Shown here piece by piece: positions 59,396 to 64,000 of a stretch of DNA of 64,000 bases (position 1 is the first letter of the stretch; each line of letters opens with the position of its first letter). The DNA comes from Acidilutibacter cellobiosedens (GTDB taxonomy: Bacteria; Bacillota; Clostridia; Tissierellales; Acidilutibacteraceae), in the NCBI RefSeq assembly GCF_004103715.1, contig NZ_CP035282.1, forward strand, positions 1,478,673 to 1,542,672, in the 5' to 3' direction. The position numbers were made by a program, and so were the translations under genes. The notes under the pieces were generated by a model, which was given only the letters and a program-made list of their open reading frames with translations, was not told where the DNA came from and made no database searches.

Positions 59396-60481
59396 ATGAA
59401 ACCAAGAGCGATATTTTATACAACCTATATATTTTTAACCGGCATATTGTTATTGATAACAGCGGAAGGAATATGTTTCTTCAATAAAAGAGAATTCCAG
59501 CCAGAATATAATAATTTTTCTGAGCAATATATAAAAATCAAAAAGAATACGATAGAACAACTGCCAAAAGAGGTCAAGTCTGATTTTTATGAGAGGTTAA
59601 ATGCTCTAATTCTTAAGGATAAAGGCAAATTGTTATTTTATACCATCAATGGAGCGGGATTGGGTGTTATTGACGATAAGTCCTATTATAAAAACGAAAT
59701 GGTAGAGGGAGAATATTTTGATTCAAAAGATTTTACCGATGATAATAAAATAATTATTGCTATTAAGGACAGTTATTTTGCAAATATATATAAAAAGAGA
59801 ACAAAAAAAGTTATTATAAACGGCGATACTTATATAATTAAAGGGATTATAAAAGGAAAATCATTTATTAATTTGAGTTATGGTAACAATATACAGTTCA
59901 TATATCCTTATAAATTAGCTAATCAGGTATCTGGAATATATTATATTGATTTAGCTGATAAAAATAATAATAAAGAGATCACCAAACTTTTTAATAATCA
60001 CATGGCAATGAGAAACGTACATATCTATAGTATGGATTATATAAATATTACCATAAAAGATAAAATTAATTCATTTTGGGAATACGGGAGAGGGTTACGG
60101 TTCTTCGTAATGGGATTAATATTCAGTATTTTCAACGGCGGCATCTATATCTATTGGGATATTATTATGGATAAAAAAATTATGAAAATACATTATCTAT
60201 TGGGTGTTACTCGCAGAAAATATTTCATAAGAAAATTGACGGAATTATTTATATATTTGTTAATTGCTTCATTATTAGCTGAGAGTCTTTATTGCCTTAT
60301 GGGAAAGTTAAGACCTTTCTATGCATCCCAGTTTACAAAGATGATAGTTAAAGGAAGCGGGAGTTTTTACGGAAATTTTAAGGGAATTGCAATCATTTTA
60401 ATTATTATATATATGCTGATTTACAGTATTATGTATTTTATAATCACCAGAAATTGGGAAACTCTTTGGGAGGAAAGATAA
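59396..60481 (+). CDS. MacB/FtsX-type permease subunit 1
   Basis: About 361 residues with an N-terminal helix (AIFYTTYIFLTGILLLITAE), an extracytoplasmic domain (about 30-230), and three C-terminal helices with the FtsX-like loop KIMKIHYLLGVTRRKYFIRK. The topology is that of a single MacB half. ATG 59396 suits the AAGGGTGAG site best; ATG 59393 is possible. The next gene overlaps by one base and has the same length, so the two may form a heterodimer. Confidence 0.8.
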   Translation: MKPRAIFYTTYIFLTGILLLITAEGICFFNKREFQPEYNNFSEQYIKIKKNTIEQLPKEVKSDFYERLNALILKDKGKLLFYTINGAGLGVIDDKSYYKNEMVEGEYFDSKDFTDDNKIIIAIKDSYFANIYKKRTKKVIINGDTYIIKGIIKGKSFINLSYGNNIQFIYPYKLANQVSGIYYIDLADKNNNKEITKLFNNHMAMRNVHIYSMDYINITIKDKINSFWEYGRGLRFFVMGLIFSIFNGGIYIYWDIIMDKKIMKIHYLLGVTRRKYFIRKLTELFIYLLIASLLAESLYCLMGKLRPFYASQFTKMIVKGSGSFYGNFKGIAIILIIIYMLIYSIMYFIITRNWETLWEER

Positions 60482-61545
60482 TGCTGCAATTAGAATATGC
60501 GTTAAATGATTATAAAAGAAAAATAGGTTTGATGATAACTTTTTCTATTCAATTGATTATTTTATTTATATCCATAATGGGTATCAGTGATGATGTTTTC
60601 AAATCTTATTTCGCATATAGAACAATGAAAGAATTATACGTACATAATAAAAATTGTACTTTATATAAAAGTTATGATAATTCGGAAGTTTATCCTAATT
60701 CCATGGAAAATGTTTATAAAGGGTTAAAAAAGGTATTGGTCGGACAAGATGAGGCTAAAGCCGTGACCTATTATATTTCTGAAAATACGGTATATATTTT
60801 TGGAAATTGGAAAAGAATAGAATCATTTAAGAATATACCATATACTTCTGGAGAGCAAACATACGGAGGGAGAAGATATAATTTAAAAAATTATAAGAAA
60901 CTTAAATCCACTATTCTTCTGACTGATAGTGCGAAAGGAAATGCAGTAAATATTGATAAAAGTCGAATAGTATTTATAAATGAGCGCATATGGAACGATG
61001 ATAGTTTTAAAATGGATTTTTCTGTAATGAAACAAATGGTAAATAATTTAATAATGTTTACAGGAGAACCTAGGATAAATGAAGAATATATAAACAGTAT
61101 AAATTCCAATATTGGAAGTTTTATTATTGTGCCTATTTCAGTAAAAGAAGTTGTGAATGGATTAAAAACAGATTTTTTCTTCGGAGGGGGAGAATCAGAA
61201 CTATTATTGTTTTTAATAATATTTGTTTTTTCGATAATATGTGGATTAATAAGTTTGATTTACATTGTTATTGATAAGAATATGAAAGAATATGCTATTC
61301 ATTTTCTTGTTGGAGCCACAATTAGTGATATATGGCTAAGAGAGTTGCTTTTATTAAATATCATGATATTACCAGGATTATTGCTAAGCTATAGTTTATA
61401 TGCGAAAACTTTGATGTTTATAGATCTTAATATTATTACGATTATAGTTTATCTAACATTGATGTTAGGGGGACTCTTACCCTTATATATAAGATTTAAT
61501 TGTTCTAAAAATAAATTGGATTTCACAAGGAGGGATCTATTATGA
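60481..61545 (+). CDS. MacB/FtsX-type permease subunit 2
   Basis: About 354 residues: an N-terminal helix (GLMITFSIQLIILFISIMGI), an extracytoplasmic domain and three C-terminal helices (SELLLFLIIFVFSIICGLIS; KEYAIHFLVGATISDIWLRE in the FtsX-like loop). The ATG at 60481 follows GGGAGGAAA and overlaps the previous stop. The ATPase gene overlaps its end by 4 bases, giving a compact operon. Confidence 0.8.
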   Translation: MLQLEYALNDYKRKIGLMITFSIQLIILFISIMGISDDVFKSYFAYRTMKELYVHNKNCTLYKSYDNSEVYPNSMENVYKGLKKVLVGQDEAKAVTYYISENTVYIFGNWKRIESFKNIPYTSGEQTYGGRRYNLKNYKKLKSTILLTDSAKGNAVNIDKSRIVFINERIWNDDSFKMDFSVMKQMVNNLIMFTGEPRINEEYINSINSNIGSFIIVPISVKEVVNGLKTDFFFGGGESELLLFLIIFVFSIICGLISLIYIVIDKNMKEYAIHFLVGATISDIWLRELLLLNIMILPGLLLSYSLYAKTLMFIDLNIITIIVYLTLMLGGLLPLYIRFNCSKNKLDFTRRDLL

Positions 61546-62213
61546 ATTTAATTCATCTTGCCGGCATAAAAAAGTTTTACATGAATAATAACAGAAAAGC
61601 TTATGTGATTAATGGTATCAGCTTAAAAGTTGACAAGGGAGATTTTATAGTAATAATGGGGCCTTCCGGTTCAGGAAAAACAACTCTTCTTAATATATTG
61701 GGTCTACTTACTGAAGCATCTGAAGGAGCTTATTTTTTAGAAGAAAAAGAAGTAGAGACAATTAGCGCTAAACGGAGAGCATTATATAGAAATGAGAAGT
61801 TCGGCTATTTGGTGCAAGACTTTGCATTAATGGAAGAATACAGTGTTTATGATAATATAATACTGCCTGTTAAATATTTCAGAAAGAGAGATTCCAGAAA
61901 AAATTTAAAAAGCAAAGTTGATATACTAATGAAAGAATACGGGATTGAAGGAAAGCTTAAGGATAAAGTAAAAGAATTATCTGTAGGGCAAAGACAAAGA
62001 GTTGCTTTATGCAGAGCATTAATAAACGACCCGGAGATTATTCTTGCAGACGAACCGACAGGCTCCTTGGACAGCAAAAATACTGAAATTGTAATAAACA
62101 ATTTGCATAAATTAAACAAGGCTGGTAGAACCGTTATAATGGTAACTCACAATCAAGAATTAGCAAAACATGCTACCAAGACATTTATTATCAAAGACGG
62201 CAGAATAGTATAA
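61542..62213 (+). CDS. ABC transporter ATPase (LolD/MacB type)
   Basis: The 223-residue ATPase shows Walker A GPSGSGKTT, signature LSVGQRQRVALCRAL, Walker B IILADEPTGSLD and H-loop MVTHNQELA. The signature has V in place of the usual second G. It energises the two overlapping permeases. The ATG at 61542 follows AAGGAGG. Confidence 0.93.
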   Translation: MNLIHLAGIKKFYMNNNRKAYVINGISLKVDKGDFIVIMGPSGSGKTTLLNILGLLTEASEGAYFLEEKEVETISAKRRALYRNEKFGYLVQDFALMEEYSVYDNIILPVKYFRKRDSRKNLKSKVDILMKEYGIEGKLKDKVKELSVGQRQRVALCRALINDPEIILADEPTGSLDSKNTEIVINNLHKLNKAGRTVIMVTHNQELAKHATKTFIIKDGRIV

Positions 62214-62321
62214 ATAGCTAAGACATGAGAACGTTTCGGGACCGGTGAAAAAGTAACCCTTTTTTCTAATAATTATTTTAATTCAAACAAAATTTATAAT
62301 ACTGACTAAAAATTTTAATGT

Positions 62322-62543
62322 TTAAGGTAAATATACAAAATTTAGAGGTAGCTATTGCTGCTATCCTCTTTATATTTACCGCTATTGTTGCTAATTTCGA
62401 TTGCATGGACACACTTAATAGACCATATCCTCTTGCGGATATAGTCCGTGAAATCTTTTGAGTTCTGCATTTTTGCCTTCTATGGAAGCCCTTTTTTTAT
62501 ATTTTTTCAAGTATTCTTCCGTCTTTTGATATTGTGATATTTC
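62322..62543 (-). pseudogene. IS1182-family transposase remnant (C-terminal end)
   Basis: On the minus strand the sequence encodes YKKRASIEGKNAELKRFHGL, then after a frameshift GYGLLSVSMQSKLATIAVNI. This is the C-terminus of an IS1182-type DDE transposase. It is short, frameshifted and abuts the right inverted repeat. Bases 62214-62321 hold nothing I can name. Confidence 0.75.
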
Positions 62544-62544
62544 A

Positions 62545-63279
62545 ATGTCATTATACTTTCTTTTGATGTCGGTATTGATGATTTATCTTTTTGGCAGAAT
62601 CTGTTTATTCTATCAAAAAGAGAAGCAGATGTACGCATTGAAATTAAAAAACAAAGCATTGAAGGATCAGTTGGCATTTCAAGAAGCTTCGGCGTCCGAA
62701 TTAAAGAAAATAAGGCATGATATAAAGAATAACCTCGCCAACATTTCATATTTGTTAAAAGAAAATCATATTGAGGAATCAGTCGGGTATATTAATGCTA
62801 TTACATCTACATTGGAATCCACCAAATCAATAATTCACTGCGGCAATAATTATCTTGATTCAATTCTAAATTATGAAATGACTTTATGTAAAAATAATAA
62901 TATAGATGCCTGTTTTGAAATCGATAATATTCCAAAGTTAAACATCGCACCCACAGATTTATCTTCAATTATCTCCAATGTACTCAATAATGCTGTCGAG
63001 GCAAATTTAAAACTTACGGAATCCGAAAGGTATATTTCTCTAAAGATATTTTGTTACAAAAATTATTTGTCCATTATTGTAAAAAATCCTTATAAACATA
63101 TTTTAATCGAAGATAACGGTACACTTATAACGAATAAGAAAGATAAATTTTATCACGGTTACGGCCTTAAATCCGTGGAATCATCCGTTAAACGATACAG
63201 AGGTAATTTTAAATATTCATATGAAAATAATATATTTATGTCAATGATAATATTGCCTTTAAACCCCAATTCTGATTAA
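62545..63279 (+). pseudogene. Truncated agrC copy (sensor domain missing)
   Basis: This encodes 244 residues identical to agrC 197-440, with the last membrane helix, the His region (KKIRHDIKNN) and the ATPase domain. It has no ribosome site before the first ATG and a stop at 62527 upstream in frame, so it is most likely a fragment. If expressed, it would be a kinase without the peptide sensor. Confidence 0.85.
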
Positions 63280-63296
63280 AAAACCAGGGCTTTTTT

Positions 63297-63344
63297 ACCA
63301 TTCGGTTAAATCATCTTGCTTTATATTAATTAAAATTTTATTAT
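63297..63344 (+). promoter_or_regulatory. Copied agr-type promoter facing the lanthipeptide genes
   Basis: ACCATTCGGT at 63297-63306, TTGCTT at 63316-63321 and TATTAT at 63339-63344 with 17-base spacing. It is the same block as at 55977-56024. Transcription would start near 63351 and reach the precursor at 63464. Confidence 0.7.
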
Positions 63345-63463
63345 AAGTTTATCAGAACAAAATAAGTTAGGAATAGAATAAGATATAAATTTTTTAAAAT
63401 ATTTAGTAAAAGTAAAATTAGAGGTAAATAATGTTTATGATAATATCTGAAAGGGGTGATTAT

Positions 63464-63559
63464 ATGGCAAATGTACTAAGACTACAGAAACTGGAACCTA
63501 AACAGGAAAGATATGCACACGCATTCAGTGCATCTTCATGTGCATTTTGTAGCTGCTAG
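63464..63559 (+). CDS. Class III lanthipeptide precursor (31 aa)
   Basis: The ATG at 63464 follows AAAGGGGTGA. The leader MANVLRLQKLEPKQ has the short L-x-L-Q-x-L motif of class III leaders such as those of labyrinthopeptins. The core ends FSASSCAFCSC. Ser22, Ser25 and Cys29 fit a labionin-type S-x2-S-x3-C pattern, with further Cys26 and Cys31. A LanKC synthetase gene follows, which supports the call. Confidence 0.85.
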   Translation: MANVLRLQKLEPKQERYAHAFSASSCAFCSC

Positions 63560-63772
63560 TTATTTAGAAAATTAATGTTTAGGTAAGGTGCAAAGGGGAT
63601 ATGTCAATATTCAAAGGAATAAATAATAATTTGAAAATGATATATCCTCTTGTACATAAAAAAACAAAAAGGAGGTCGAAAAGGGATATTGAAAATACAT
63701 ACTATTATAAAAATTTATATTATTTATATAATATAAAGATAATCATAGTAACTTTTCAATAGCCTCAATAAT

Positions 63773-64000
63773 ATGTCTTTTTTAGATAAGAAACTTCATC
63801 AACAATATTTAGCGTTTAATAAAGAATTTTATGAAAGTGCTTCTAAATATCATCCTACCAGTGAACAGATTAAGTTAATATATAAAGATATTCCATTAAA
63901 TTATGTATATAATTATGAAAATTTATGGTTTTATCTACAGCCTCAACATTTAGATTTACCTTTACAAGGGTGGAAAATTCATATCTCAGCTATAACTGAA
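63773..64000 (+). CDS. Class III lanthipeptide synthetase LanKC, N-terminal part (cut by window end)
   Basis: The first 76 residues are present: FLDKKLHQQYLAFNKEFYES, then WFYLQPQHLDLPLQGWKIHI followed by SAITE. The L-x-x-QGWKIHISA signature is typical of the N-terminal lyase region of LanKC enzymes, which also hold kinase and cyclase domains. The start has no good ribosome site, but a stop lies in frame at 63749. Between 63560 and 63772 there is an orphan strong site, AAAAAGGAGG at about 63666-63675, without a clear gene. Confidence 0.85.
   Translation, partial: MSFLDKKLHQQYLAFNKEFYESASKYHPTSEQIKLIYKDIPLNYVYNYENLWFYLQPQHLDLPLQGWKIHISAITE

Larger units (their letters stand above)
62544..63362 (+). 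repeat. Right copy of the 819-base inverted repeat
   Basis: It is the reverse complement of 55959-56777. The two copies flank 5766 bases. It carries the agrC 3' half and the agr-type promoter, directed outward to the right. Confidence 0.95.

Noticed and set aside
62507-62749. 80-residue minus-strand frame in the right repeat
   Set aside because: It is antisense to the agrC copy and appears likewise opposite agrC in the left repeat.
63601-63762. 53-residue frame between the lanthipeptide precursor and LanKC
   Set aside because: The ribosome site touches the start codon, the composition is AT-driven (Tyr/Ile/Asn/Lys) and no family is recognised.

Overview
The window is low-GC Firmicutes DNA, probably Clostridia or Tissierellia. 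It has AT-rich genes with strong AGGAGG-type ribosome sites, T-box leaders, an agr quorum-sensing locus, SpoIID- and BofC-like genes typical of endospore formers, and a long rRNA-tRNA operon. The species cannot be fixed from reading alone.

Bases 1-10187 are housekeeping: the end of a U32 peptidase gene, mutS2, a T-box-controlled argS, a B12-binding radical SAM gene, a membrane protein, a TPR protein and a Ptb-type phosphotransacylase. Bases 10350-17670 are one rRNA operon (16S, tRNA-Ala, 23S, 5S, then Asn, Leu, fMet, Met, Glu, Val, Asp, Thr, Tyr, two Gly, Cys and Arg tRNAs). Between tRNA-Asp and tRNA-Thr lies a tandem array of eight 124-125 base units, each starting with the 5' part of tRNA-Thr. 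A type I toxin-antitoxin locus follows at 17.75-18.07 kb, and a toxin-less relative sits at 42.63-42.84 kb.

Bases 18.2-25.7 kb carry a GH18/SH3 wall enzyme, sfsA, a chemotaxis receptor and an MBOAT plus DHHW pair for polysaccharide acylation. Bases 26.1-37.5 kb look like a RiPP gene cluster: an orphan LytTR regulator, two radical SAM maturases, a 54-residue Cys/Tyr-rich candidate precursor absent from conventional long-ORF lists, a FtsX-type ABC pair, a third radical SAM maturase, a cytosolic subtilisin-like protease and a peptide-type ABC exporter. A shared operator-like sequence precedes the MBOAT gene, the ABC operon and a decayed copy of the ABC operon. A PadR and FtsW-like pair with a perfect operator palindrome follows.

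Bases 39.4-55.2 kb are mostly housekeeping: macro domain, phospholipase-like, GNAT, ComEC-like lipoprotein, T-box/asnA, small membrane proteins, CBS-ACT, BofC-like, an ECF S-component, ruvCAB, spoIID-like, queA, tgt, yajC and yrzE-like.

Bases 55.2-64 kb are the most unusual part. A complete agr system (order A-C-B-D, leftward) has a Ser-type AgrD. Its agrC 3' half and the agrB promoter lie in an 819-base segment repeated in inverted orientation at 62544-63362. The two copies flank a 5.8 kb cassette with agrA, the agrC 5' half, a secreted 144-residue protein and a split MacB-like ABC transporter. The right copy places the same promoter upstream of a 31-residue class III lanthipeptide precursor and the start of its LanKC synthetase, cut by the window edge. 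This suggests agr control of the lanthipeptide and a possible invertible cassette.
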